Shown one piece after another: positions 1 through 10,654 of a DNA stretch of 64,000 nucleotides. Origin of the DNA: Lineus longissimus (taxonomy: Eukaryota; Nemertea; Pilidiophora; Heteronemertea; Lineidae); the NCBI RefSeq assembly GCF_910592395.1, contig NC_088326.1, positions 11,475,001 to 11,539,000 on the forward strand, written 5' to 3'. The notes under the pieces are model-generated. The model was not told the origin of the DNA. It ran no database searches and saw only the letters and a list, made by a program, of their open reading frames with translations. Position numbers and translations under genes: made by a program. The stretch's first letter is position 1. Each line of letters opens with the position of its first letter.

Positions 1-163
1 GGATATTTTGAAAAAGGTCATGAGAATAGTTTTTGATGCCAATGACGTCACCAATGGCAGATTTGCACTGGAGTTCGAGTCGATTCTCTTCAAGAATCGA
101 TTGAACCCTTTTTTCATAATCGGAGCGAAGTTTTATCTTGTTCTTTTTCTTTTTTTTTTGCAG

Positions 164-2417
164 GTAACGCGAACTGCGACAGGGCATGTATTATAGGCAT
201 CGATGGGGGCGCAGCCTGGACAACAGCTGGACACGCAAATGTAAGTTAGTCTAGTCCAGCATTCGACAACAAAAACCATGGTTTCCAGCTCACCTGGAGA
301 GTAAGTTAGTCTAGTCCAGCATTCAACAACAAAAACCATGGTTTCTAGCTCACCTGGAGAGAAAGTTAGTCTAGTCCAGCATTCGACAACAAAAACCATG
401 GTTTCTAGCTCACCTGGAGAGTAAGTTAGTCTAGTCCAGCATTCAACAACAAAAACCATGGTTTCTAGCTCACCTGAAGAGTAAGTTAGTCTAGTCCAGC
501 ATTCGACAACAAAAACCATGGTTTCTAGCTCACCTGGAGAGGAAGTTAGTCTAGTCCAGCATTCAACAACAAAAACCATGGTTTCTAGCTCACCTGGAGA
601 GGAAGTTAGTCTAGTCCAGCATTCGACAACAAAAACCATGGTTTCTAGCTCACCTGGAGAGTTATAGCTGTCATCCGTTACCAGGGCATTGTTTTGTCAA
701 CTAGGCCTGAAAGAGTTTGGTCAAAAACCGCTTCAGATTCAACCCCGATATATTTTTAGCCTGTTGACCGACCCCAGGATATCAGTAATTGGTTAGAAGT
801 AATCTTTGGGTTAGGATGAAAATGTCCTAAAAGAATTAGAATATCTCCTATTCACTGCTTGGTTCACTTACTGGCCGAGTTACAATGCATGAAGATCTGG
901 TCTCCTCCCAGGTTTCACCTCAAGGGAGGGCGGTTACCAGGCCCCCCCCTAAGTCAGATAGCTGAGGGGGCAGTGTGCACTTTCCAAGAGGTTCATTATG
1001 TGTTCAATTTAAAACTCGGGCGTCGTATCTTCCAGAAAACAAAACAAGGGTACTTTTTTTGAAAGATTTCTTGCAACTTGTCAAAAAGGGCATTTTCTAT
1101 ATAAAAACTCGTAATGATGAAAATGATAGGAAGTAAATGGGTTTAAAGGGAAAATGCCTACAAAGAAGGCGGTCAAGGTTAGATAGCAATCTCCCAGAAA
1201 GGGGGGGATTAGGATATTGGTACACGGACCGGACTCCTTAGATTTGATATGCTGAGTGTGTAGCGGGGGGGGGGGGGCTTAAGGCCAGAGTGTGCTGGCG
1301 TATAAGGTGTCTGAAAATCGGTGGTGAGGTGCTTGCATCCTTACGCCATCCCCTTACCTTATGAATCTTTTTACCTCTTTTTTAGGCTTTAAAATTGCAA
1401 GGTCAGGAAGGAGTTAACGTTGCCAAATGCTTTAACTCCAAGGACTATTCTGTTTTTATGGCGAGTGGCATTCACCTTGAAGGCATCAAATATCAATTCT
1501 TACGGGCAGAGGATGATAAAATAGTATTTGGAAAGAAGAAGGGGGAAGGAGCCATTACGTTACAAAGTTCGAAAACAGGTAGGCTGGTGTAGCTTTTCTG
1601 TGGGCAATGACCCCTAAAGAGATCCGATCATGACTCAAGTCTTCATTTAGATTAGCTGAACTTGGTAAAAATAACTAAATTGTTGGTCACCTCTTATGCA
1701 GTTCATTAGTGTCGCGTCCACTACATAAAACGCCAGTGTTGGTCCGGAGTTTTTGCGCTTACGCCTGTTAATTTTCCCCTCGAAAACGCCGGCGCTAGAA
1801 AACGCCGGTGTTTTCTTGTCACGGCGATGGATTCAGGGCTAAATGGGGGCTAAATTAAGCACGGCGTTTTAAGTAGTGTAATCACAAAAACGTAGGTGTT
1901 AGTTAGTTCGCCACCCGGCGACAGGCGGCCTGGTTACCACGGCGCATGCATCAAAAGGTAACAGTGCAGAAAAACCATGCTATCTGTCGCCGTGTTTAGT
2001 AACTACTTTGTATGTAGTGTAAGTCCTCGCCGTGTCTTCTCCGGGCTTTTTCTGGTTCGGAGTATCCCCGGGGTTTAAAAACGGCGGCGTTTTCCATGTC
2101 GTGGACGTACTACTATTGACTGGAGTCAGTAATGTTATGCAACATTATGCAGTGTTCCCCACAGATTCCCAGCTCACATAATCAACTGCCTGGGGAACTC
2201 GAAACTGCCAATATTTATCAATGGAAGCTTATTCCTGCCAAACCGGGCTGTTCAAAACTCACCATTTTTATAAGCGTTTCGCTACAGGCTTCCTTTAATT
2301 GTTGATTTCTATTTTTCAGCAATTGTGATAGGCCATTGTCCGGAAGGTTCCCAGCAGGGAAATTTGAACAAGGGAGTTGCCTGTATTGCGGAGTACCTTG
2401 AGTCCCTGGGTATGTAG
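164..2417 (+). CDS. pfn: Profilin, last three coding exons (5' end off the window)
   Basis: Profilin binds monomeric actin, poly-proline and phosphoinositides and controls actin assembly in the cytoplasm. Three exons join in frame: 164-240, 1386-1578 and 2320-2417, giving about 121 of the usual ~140 residues. The first reads CDRACIIGIDGGAAWTTAG, the second contains GIHLEGIKYQFLRAED and KKKGEGAITLQSSKT, and the third ends in GNLNKGVACIAEYLESLGM then TAG. These are the diagnostic profilin blocks, including the C-terminal helix that contacts actin. Acceptors are TTTGCAG, TTTTTTAG and TTTTTCAG; donors are GTAAGT (241) and GTAGGC (1579). Intron phases match (0, then 1). The exon with the initiator Met lies upstream, since 1-163 looks like intron. 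The first visible donor coincides with unit 1 of a 60-bp tandem array. Confidence 0.95.
241..660. repeat. 60-bp tandem repeat, 7 units, starting exactly at the profilin donor
   Basis: Seven nearly identical 60-bp units run from 241 to 660. Every unit starts at the position equivalent to the splice donor: GTAAGT in units 1, 2, 4 and 5, GAAAGT in unit 3 and GGAAGT in units 6 and 7. Alternate units differ at one base (ATTCGAC/ATTCAAC), suggesting amplification as a 120-bp dimer. Because 60 is a multiple of 3, the minus strand shows a repetitive open frame; I treat it as a by-product of the repeat. Confidence 0.95.
1708..2113. mobile_element. MITE-like inverted-repeat element in profilin intron
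   Basis: The two ends are imperfect inverted repeats: GCGTCCACTACATAAAACGCC on the left and the complement of GGCGTTTTCCATGTCGTGGACGT on the right. The interior has several copies of AAAACGCCGGCG-type words in both orientations. No coding capacity is visible and no clear target-site duplication was found. Confidence 0.5.
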
Positions 2418-2996
2418 GCCTAAACTAAATTGAAATAATGTACCAGAAATACATTTTAGGAATACTTTTCATCCCCTTTTTAATGAGGAGTCTGCTGCTT
2501 GAAATCCCTGGTTAGCGCTGCGGACATATACAACAATATGTACAATATCCTTGGCAACTGATCACTATCTAATATCTTACCAAAACGCCCGAGAAGTCGA
2601 TATAACTGTGGCACATGCATACCTTTACTGAGACATAACCATGGTATCATCCTGACCAGGCACTATAGAATAATCTTGCCACTTTGACACTGATCGTCAC
2701 AAAATTTTGAATATTGATAAGTTATTTTTTTGTGAGGATTCATTTTCAGAGACCTGCATTGCCATGAAATTGTGTTAATATCACTATGACCAATGAAAGC
2801 AAATTATCAGGTTTTTATAGGAAGAGATCAGTGTTGCCATGGCAACCATATCTGTTCTATTCAAGAGTATGTTACTTTGATAAAATTGTATTATTCTTGT
2901 ATTTTTTGGGAAACACTTTATAATGCGATGTGTAAACTTCTTCCATCTGTTAACTTGACCTAATTGTGCCTTTAAAGGCATTACGATATTCCAGCA

Positions 2997-3002
2997 AATA
3001 AA
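2997..3002 (+). terminator. Candidate poly(A) signal for profilin
   Basis: AATAAA occurs 580 bases after the profilin stop codon. A second AATAAA lies near 3957, so the 3' UTR could be longer. Confidence 0.4.
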
Positions 3003-3100
3003 GATAGCTAGAGTTAGAACCCCACCCGAATCGACTAGTGTTAGAAACCTGCCTCAATCAGCATGGACTCCCTAGGCCCCCGATACATAACAAGCCCGCA

Positions 3101-3321
3101 ATTCTTCAGTAGAGAGAAAAGGCCTATCGAATCGCAATACCACGTCAACAACTCTCACTCTTCTTGTTAATTATGTCACATTTTGAAGCCAGTGTTTCTG
3201 GGCCGAGGTTAAATGGTGAGAGGTAATCACCATTCTTCAGTGGAGAGAAGAGGCCTATCTCATTGCGATACCTCATCAACATCGATCGCTTTACTGGTTA
3301 TTCATGTCACATTTTGAAGCC
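3101..3321. repeat. Two-copy direct repeat, ~131-bp period
   Basis: A ~90-bp segment starting ATTCTTCAGT and ending CACATTTTGAAGCC occurs at 3101-3190 and again at 3232-3321 with scattered substitutions. Confidence 0.75.
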
Positions 3322-4529
3322 ACAACCTTCTGCGTATCGGGGAAGCTGATGAGGCGAGGTTAGTAAATCCAAGCAAAAGACTTGCTGTATGTAGTTTAGA
3401 CTTACCGTTAACTGGCGATGTGGCATTCCTCTGTGAAGACAGATATCTCATGACATTTTTGTAATTGCTTCGCAACACGCACCCAAGGGCCTAGGCGCTC
3501 TTTAACATGGTTTTCGTTGAAAGAAGCTGCGACCAACTGGTATGCTGTTCATATTTCTCCTTTCCGTGACTTTCTTATTTTTACGTCATGTCACGTCTGC
3601 CTCTGTCGAGTGGCACTCCCCAGTTAGGCATTTAACGCTAGCAGGCTGAATGTCCTGTTCATCTTGGCCATCGGCTCGATTCAGGGGATGCCTCAATGTC
3701 CAGTTTGCACTAGTGTAAACTCCTTCATTTTTGCAGCCTATATATTTGCAGCAAAACTGTCATTTTCAGTTTTGAGTGCACTTATTTTTTTCATGATAAA
3801 ACATTCAGTTAAACATTTTTTTTGCACCCAAGTTGTACCCCTTTTGTGAAAATTACAAAAATATTAGGCTTGCAAAATGAAGGGGTTTACAAATCTAGAT
3901 GACAATGTAAATATTCCATATCATGGCTGAAAGATCTTGAAACCTGAAAACCTGCAATAAAAGACAATGTGCTAAGAATTACATGTATTCAGCTGTAAAG
4001 CTTTATATCATTCCCCTGTAGACACTTTATGACAATACCACAACCATTGTACTAGGGTCATTTTCAAAAAGTGATTTTTGCCAACACCATAATTTCATAT
4101 TTTCAAAAATACTGTAATTGTGAAAAGAAATTACAACTGAAATCTCAGAGAAGTGTCTGTGGTATGGTGTTAAAGAATTACATCATTATCCAGTAGATTT
4201 ATGACACTCTCCCCCTGACACAATGTGAATTGGTTATTATCTATCAAGTTCGAACCTTCAGTTTCCAGCAATTGTTAGTAGAAAGTTCATCTAAACCAGC
4301 CTTTTAATTGAAGAGCTCTATCTTGGTGAAATAATTATGGTGATGGCCACTTTTGGAAAATGACCTGACACTTGTAGTTTTATTCAGAAAATCTCAAATT
4401 CTGTTAAATGTACTGTGTACATTAATGCATCTGCATGGCATTGATTTGTAACGGTTCCTTTGCATTGCCATTGGGTTGGCTGGCGGTGGTGCCATCTTTT
4501 GATTTCAAAATCAACTTAATCGCACCTAC
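3322..4529. other. AT-rich non-coding stretch
   Basis: No convincing exon, repeat array or RNA gene was seen. It may hold distal 3' UTR of profilin or intron of a minus-strand gene carrying the exon at 4530-4626. Confidence 0.4.
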
Positions 4530-4626
4530 CTGTATTATGTCTGAATTCCTGCTTTGATTTGTTTGCAAGAGGACAATTAGTACAGTCAGGCTCATAATGA
4601 TTTCAACACCGACTTTTTTCAAATGT
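4530..4626 (-). CDS. Candidate internal exon, unrecognised protein
   Basis: On the minus strand a pyrimidine-rich acceptor (TTTTCCTTTTGTATTTAG) precedes a 97-base open segment that ends at a strong donor (CAG/GTAGGTG). It encodes 32 residues including the hydrophobic run IIMSLTVLIVLLQ, after a phase-2 start, and ends at phase 0. Signals on both sides and the protein-like composition support an exon. The family is not recognised and no partner exon was identified. It could be a membrane helix or a buried repeat helix. Confidence 0.4.
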
Positions 4627-5143
4627 CTAAATACAAAAGGAAAAGTCTACGCTAACACATTTCTTATGTATGGCGAGAAAACAAAATTTCTCACAATATG
4701 CTAAAAACTGCATTGGATATGGTGCATTCATTTTGGAGATATTTTTCCAAAGTCAGTGTTGATTATAATGTGAGCTAGACTGTACGTGTTTGCCGATCTG
4801 TTTATTCATTGTCTTCCATCCTTCGTCTTTCAATGGGAATTTTGTCGAAATTGTTTTTCCAACCCAAGGTCAAGTCTTGGGCATGCTAAGTAACAGAAGA
4901 CTGAAGTTCCTTTGACACCACCTAACATTTATGTCTTATTCGTCTTACATGTGAATTAGACACTACAATGTCTGATATTGATAATGTAATCTTATTAATG
5001 AATGATATGTTATCATTCCATAACCCCTCTGGTTGATCTCCGAGCTCGTTCTGAGTCGAGGAAGCTAAATATACATGTTAGGGGCCTTAGCCTAGCCACC
5101 GATACAGTCGAAATGATAGTGATAGAATAAAATAAATAACACA

Positions 5144-5313
5144 TTAACATTTAGATTTAAAAATGTTGCGACTTTTTCTTCTGATTTCTTCATAAAGGCC
5201 TTCCTCCACATCGATCTTCATGCTGTGTATCACACTCAAGGCCTTTCTTCTTGGCCAGGTGTTGTGGTAAGATATATCATCAAAGACCTTGTGTTTTTGT
5301 GCTGCGTGGCACG
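5144..5313 (-). CDS. Candidate terminal exon, unrecognised protein
   Basis: An open segment of 170 bases follows a plausible acceptor (CCACTTCAG) and ends in TAA. The tail contains KVFDDISYHNTWPRRKALS, then SMKIDVEEGLYEEIRRKSRN and FKSKC. The mix of charged and hydrophobic residues and the codon choice look like a real soluble protein C-terminus. No upstream exon was found between 5314 and 8236, and no clear poly(A) signal follows. A fragment of a retrotransposed gene is an alternative. Confidence 0.4.
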
Positions 5314-5535
5314 CTGAAGTGGAAAATGTGGAAATAGGCCCTGAAGGACAAGGCGTTTTATGCAATATGCTTTCTTGTTCTCAAATTTCACACAAGCAAT
5401 ACAGAACAATGCCCTTGCCGCACCTCAGTCGGTATCCATCATCAAGTTATGCACAAAATACTGAAGGGATCCCTATTATTTAGAAGGAACTGGCTATTCG
5501 AACCGTCACGGTGCATGGGGCCATTGTTTCCGGTC

Positions 5536-5597
5536 TTATTCGCACCGTCAGAAACACCGTTACGGTGAAAGGTACCGTACCGTGATGGTGCGAATAA
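5536..5597. repeat. Hairpin with 15-bp arms
   Basis: The arms TTATTCGCACCGTCA (5536-5550) and TGATGGTGCGAATAA (5583-5597) are inverted with one mismatch. Neighbouring CACGGT/ACCGT words extend the local symmetry. No known regulatory site is recognised. Confidence 0.6.
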
Positions 5598-6030
5598 TAC
5601 GGAGTGAATAAATAGATCGCACCGTGGTGACATAGGTGATGGTGGGTAAGGAAAGTAGGCCTAATTCATGATTGAGGTGGTGTTTGTTTGTGACGAGTGT
5701 TGGAAGTGCCTTTACTCCTGGCTCCGGGTGTGGGTAGGGTCCTTGACTTCCAGCCAGGCCAGCCTGCCCTGTCACGGTAGGAATAGCCACGGCCTATTAA
5801 GAATTTATAAAGACCATTACACCAACTTGTGCCTTGAGGCATGTTTCTGTGACAAAAAACACGTCTTGTACCGCACTCGAAATGTTTCATTTATTTTAAT
5901 CTGTCTCAGATGATTTCATGACATGATAATACATGTATTCGGTAAATTGACAAGACATAAAACTAGACACGCATAAGTTTTGAATGCTTACAAATAATAA
6001 ACACAAACAACCTAGTAATCCCTTTTCTTT

Positions 6031-7252
6031 GATAAATTCGTCCGGGAGGTGCTGCCACCTACACTTATCCAGGTAAACTAAATCGCACATGGCAGCACAC
6101 GTAAAAATCTGCTCCTCAACTCTGCACTATTATCGCCAGCCCCGCCCCATCCCAGACAGATCCTGAGATCAGGCTTTTTTACTCCTCGTCATATACAAAA
6201 TACCTATCTTAAAGGAATAACAGACCTACATTGTACATTTGAAATATCGAGAGGTGCGGTGTAGGCCCACATTGACGTGATAAATTCGACCGGGAGGTGC
6301 TGCCACCTACACTTAAGTAGGTAAACTAAACCGCAACACAAGGCAGCACACGTAAAAATCTGCTCCTAAATGGGTCAGCAGTAACTCTGCACACCCTGCC
6401 CCATCCCAGATCCTGAGATCAGGCTTTTTTACTCCTTCGTCATATACAAAATACATATACTAAAGGGATAACAGGCCTACATTGTACGTTTGAAATATCG
6501 AGAGGGGCGGTGTACATTGACGTGATAAATTCGACCGGGAGGTGCTGCCACCTAGACTAATACAGGTAACTAAACCGCAACACAAGGCAGCACACGTAAA
6601 AATCTGCTCCTAAATGGGTCAGCAGTAACTCTGCACACCCTGCCCCATCCCAGATCCTGAGATCAGACTTTTTAACTCCTTCGTCATATACAAAATACAT
6701 ATTATTAAAGGGATAACAGGCCTACATTGTACGTTTGAAATATCGAGAGGCGCGGTGTACATTGACGTGATAATTCGACCGGGTGCTGCCACCTACAATT
6801 ATCCAGGTAAACTAAATCGCAACACAAGGCAGCACACGTAAAAATCTGCTCCTAAATGGGTCAGCAGTAACTCTGCACTATCGCCAGCACTGCCCCATCC
6901 CAGATCCTGAAATCAGGCTTTTTTACTCCTTCATCAGATACAAAATACATATCTTAAAGGGATAACATGGCTACATTATACGTTTGAAATATCGAGAGGC
7001 GAGGTGTGCATGATAAATTCCTCCGGGAGGTGCTGCCACCTACACTTATACAGGTAAACTAAATCGCAACACATAGCAGCACACGTAAAAATCTGCTCCC
7101 AAATGGGTCAGCAGTAACCCTGCACTATCGCCAGCCCCGCCCCATCCCAGATCATGAGATCAGGCTTTTTTACTCCTTAGTCATACACAAAATACATATC
7201 TTAAAGGGATAACAGGCCTACATTGTACGTTTGAAATATCGAGAGGCGCGGA
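6031..7252. repeat. ~245-bp tandem array, five units
   Basis: Units begin with GATAAATTCG (or variants) at 6031, 6279, 6523, 6769 and 7012, so the period is 242-248 bp. Each carries GGTGCTGCCACCTA, the imperfect palindrome ATCCTGAGATCAGG and TTGAAATATCGAGAGG. Units differ by small indels and point changes. No open frame spans the array. Confidence 0.93.
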
Positions 7253-8236
7253 GTCGGAGTAGGCCTACATACATGTACATTTACATATTGAAAACAACTG
7301 GTGCCCGGATGGCCCTGCCCTGTCACTTTCGAAATCTCGTAGCGACCTTATTATTACATCATTACACCTCAATAAATGTAAACTTACCGAACATTGTCTC
7401 CTGTAACAGAAAGCGGCTTCCGGATGATGATTTCGAGCCGTAGGAGCGCGGAGTAAAGTGGAGAAACGCAAGTCTTCTGTTTTGCACAAATTTGCAAGAA
7501 GCAAGGTTTTCGGAATTCCTCAGACTCGTCCAATTTGTCATCCGGAGAACCGCAGAATTGGCCGGAGACAGGTTGTCCCCAAAAAAGGGAACAGAATTAT
7601 CAAGTCTTATTTTTTATAAGCTGATTCCGAAGGGTGGGTGGTGTCGGTCAACTGAACAGTCGATATTTGCCATCTTACATTGTAACTCTCACCTGTCATC
7701 GCTATAATCACGAATGAAGAATGCTCCTCGAAGGGGTACGCCGGGGCGGGCGGGGGGGGGGGGGGGGATGTACGCCTTAGATAATTACTGGTCATCCAGG
7801 AAAAAACGCATACAGCTATACATGTATATGCCATAGAGGTGCATGTACTATTTTATTATATCATAAAACTTCCTTTTATATGCACAATGCAGTTGTGGAG
7901 TTTTTTGGTAATAATACAGTGATTTTCAATATACTCCGCCTCTCGAAGTGCACCACATGAACCGTCACAATAGTTGCTGTCGGTTTCAGGCCAGGTAAAA
8001 AAACGTCGCCATAGCAACAGCAGGCGCCATTTGCAAAAAAGGTTCCATGGCAACGAAGTTCTGTCCTCGCTCTTTCGGTTTGTTCGGTCAGGACCGGTAG
8101 GCCCACCGTTACACTAGTGAAGTGTTCATGACAGTGAAAAGGTGACCCCACCGAGAAGTCACGGTCACTGCTGGAAGCCATATTTCCATTAAAAACCAAC
8201 ATATAGGCCTATTGCCCCATTTGCAACCCCAACTTT
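7253..8236. other. Non-coding region downstream of CPPED1
   Basis: It contains a 16-base G run (7752-7767), a truncated copy of the TTAA-MITE family (about 7769-7860) and a minus-strand AATAAA at 7852-7857 that could serve CPPED1. Open frames at 7876-8202 and 7492-7707 lack splice signals or protein-like features. Confidence 0.5.
7852..7857 (-). terminator. Candidate poly(A) signal for CPPED1
   Basis: TTTATT on the plus strand is AATAAA on the minus strand, 380 bases past the CPPED1 stop codon. Confidence 0.4.
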
Positions 8237-10654
8237 TTACAAAGATATGTCCACCGGAGGCTTGTCCAACTCGACGTATTCGTGCGCCACCTGGTCGCCG
8301 TAGACTTTCACGATTCTGAATCCGGCTTCGTCGTTGCCTAACTGTGCACCCAAGGCCGAGGTCACGGTCATTTCAAGGTCATGGTCGTGACCGCCGGCGT
8401 TTTGATGCATGTGTCCAGCGAAAACGTTATTCACGCCTGCAACACAAAAAGAGATCAATTGAGACCAAGAATTTATATACTAAGAATTTGTAACTTCAGG
8501 GTTACGTAATTATGATAGGCTACTTGCCTGCTTCTTTCAGTCGTGTCAGCCAATTGAGTCGATGAATCACTGGAATGTTGTACATGTCAGCGCCCTCATA
8601 TGGAGACCCATAGAACCACGGGATGTGTTGAAAGAGAATGGTATGATTTGGTTTGAAGGTGGGATGAGACAGCTCATTTTGTAGCCACTCATCCTGCTCG
8701 GCCTTCTGTTCGGCTACCTGAATTTCGGGAAATGAAATGAAGTTAGATTAAATGAAATGAAGCTCAGACTTTGCCGGATGACATTGTGACAATTTTCATT
8801 AATTATGTACGGCAGAAGATGAACCTAAAGGACACCGGGAGATAATTGGAGAAACTGACGTACTTTGCTTTCACAAAAGGAACTCAGCAGTGAAATGAAC
8901 AACCAGTCCGTCTCAACCTGCCAAGCTCAGAGCTACGTGCGCCTGGTTTTGCTGTAACACGTCAGATTTTAGACGATTCCTTACCTGATCGGGATCTGCG
9001 TCGTTGGCCAAATACTGGGAATTCAATGCAATGAATTTGACACCTCCGACCCAAAATGAAAAGTAGTCGTCCCCGAAATTTGCCTTGTAGTCACTAATTG
9101 TAGCTGAAGTGGGGTTGTCCCCAACGTCGTGGTTTCCTGGTAGACAGATGAAAGGGATTTCAGTGTCCAGCTCGGAGAATAACTCCCGGAAAGTTTCCTG
9201 TTGTTCGGCTTGGCTCTCTTCACCTACAAAGTCAACGGAGAGCAAAATGAATTATCCAGGCACGGATATAGAAGGGGTTGGGTGGGGGGGGGGTCGTAAC
9301 CCCCAACCAAGCTCCCGACAAGTATTGTTTCCCAGATTACTTTGCAATGAGAAGAGATTTCGATCCCATTGTTATTGTTTACAATATGAGTAGTTCATGT
9401 TTTTTCAAACCGTAAGTGGACCCCAAGTGACCTTCTTGCTTGGCAGGGTAGTTTGGCTGACATTTGATCATTTCCAAAAAGGGGGCTGTGTTGTGAAATG
9501 TCTGGATGTAGGTAGATCGTTGATGAATCGGTTAGTTTGTTTTGAACATTGCCAGTGTCCAATGAGAGGTCGAAGTATATTCACTCCGTGGTGGCGAATA
9601 TGCTGGTAAATTGAGCCAGTCGCTTGCTTGGCAACGTTTAACCATTGGCGAGGCTTGGAGATTGTTCAAAACATTTGCTTACCCGGCATCGCATCAACCA
9701 AGTCCCCTGTCATCACGACGAACTTCGGCTTCGGATCCATACTGTTGACAGCGTCAACAAATCTATTTGCATTATCAATCTCCTGAGACCACCTGAAATA
9801 CATATTGGCATTTTCAATCTCTCATGACCACTTGGATTAGTCCGCCGAGGCTGACGAAATTTAAGCTCCTCTTGCAAAGAGATGGGTTTTGTCGATCTAA
9901 CTTGAAGGATGTGGCGATGTGGCAGGTACACCATATTGGAACACGAGTGCGTTTGATATACCAGAAGGTTTCAGTGAACGATAGTCGCCTTGTTTATTAT
10001 TTCTACCTCGCAAATAGGGAAAAGGAAGAGGGACTGAGTAACACATTTCAGACTTGTCGGCCTACCCGGTCCCAGGTGGCACGCGTCGTGCTGCAATAAA
10101 TCCGAACTGAATGTCCGTCACGTGAATGAAGTAGAATGGCGCAATCCACCTCCCTTGATTTGCTGAAAAAGACATCGTGAGCATCAATCAGACGATATTA
10201 CAATGGCCAGCAAAGTCGGATCAAATCCTAGTCTGAAACATGTTAGACACATCTCGCCTGAATAAAAATCACCAGATTGCAAACCTCCAGGTGAAATGAT
10301 TATCAAAATGGTCATCACGGAAGGCGGCGCTTCGAAGTATTCACTACCAGCTTCGCCAATGATACGGCCACCAAACAGTAAGTCAGGTACAGAGCCCGTC
10401 GGGGAAGGTGAAACGTTATGTTAAATACTCACCATGATCGAACCCAGGCAACTGTCTGTTCACTGCCGGCACAAAGGTTCCAAACGAGCGATCATCTTTA
10501 GCTGATATCTGTGAAGCAAAGGTAACAACCGATCATGATGTGGTAAGAACACTACTGCTCACCGACAATGTCCATAGGATGATAAAAGTAAGCTTACCGT
10601 TATTGCTAGTAACCACACTGTTGCAATGTAGACCAGTGAGACATGATGATTCTC
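8237..10654 (-). CDS. CPPED1: CPPED1-like calcineurin-type phosphoesterase
   Basis: Family members are metal-dependent Ser/Thr protein phosphatases; mammalian CPPED1 is cytosolic and acts on Akt1. Solid exons in transcription order: 10508-10433, 10162-10066, 9792-9683, 9223-8985, 8717-8528, 8436-8237, joining in frame to ~303 residues (family ~314). A possible 57-base in-phase exon at 10654-10598 adds a hydrophobic stretch. All five metallophosphoesterase motifs are present: FIHVTDIQFG (DxQ, as in CPPED1), MTGDLVDAMPG, LPGNHDVGD, FQHIPWF and FAGHMHQNAGG; GDDYFSFWVGGV is the CPPED1 signature. The exon ending at 8528 must use a GC donor (GCAAGT): the nearby GT breaks the frame. The initiator Met is not resolved. 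The acceptor before the 9792 exon has a tandem duplicate. Confidence 0.93.
9764..9833. repeat. Tandem duplicate of a CPPED1 exon start
   Basis: About 31 bp at the 5' end of the exon beginning at 9792 recur ~40 bp away at 9802-9833 with about three-quarters identity. On the minus strand the functional copy reads WSQEIDNAN while the upstream copy reads WS, a TGA stop, then EIENAN. Confidence 0.7.
10598..10654 (-). CDS. Possible signal-peptide exon of CPPED1-like gene
   Basis: Between an acceptor (CTTACAG) and a strong donor (GTAAGC) lie 19 codons, phase 0 at both ends, so it joins the next exon in frame. The residues ENHHVSLVYIATVWLLAIT include a hydrophobic core like a signal peptide. No upstream exon with Met in the right phase was found, so this stays provisional. 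Confidence 0.4.

Noticed and set aside
133-639. 168-codon minus-strand frame with a 20-residue repeat
   Set aside because: It is created by the 60-bp tandem repeat (a multiple of 3) inside the profilin intron; no start, splice or other support.
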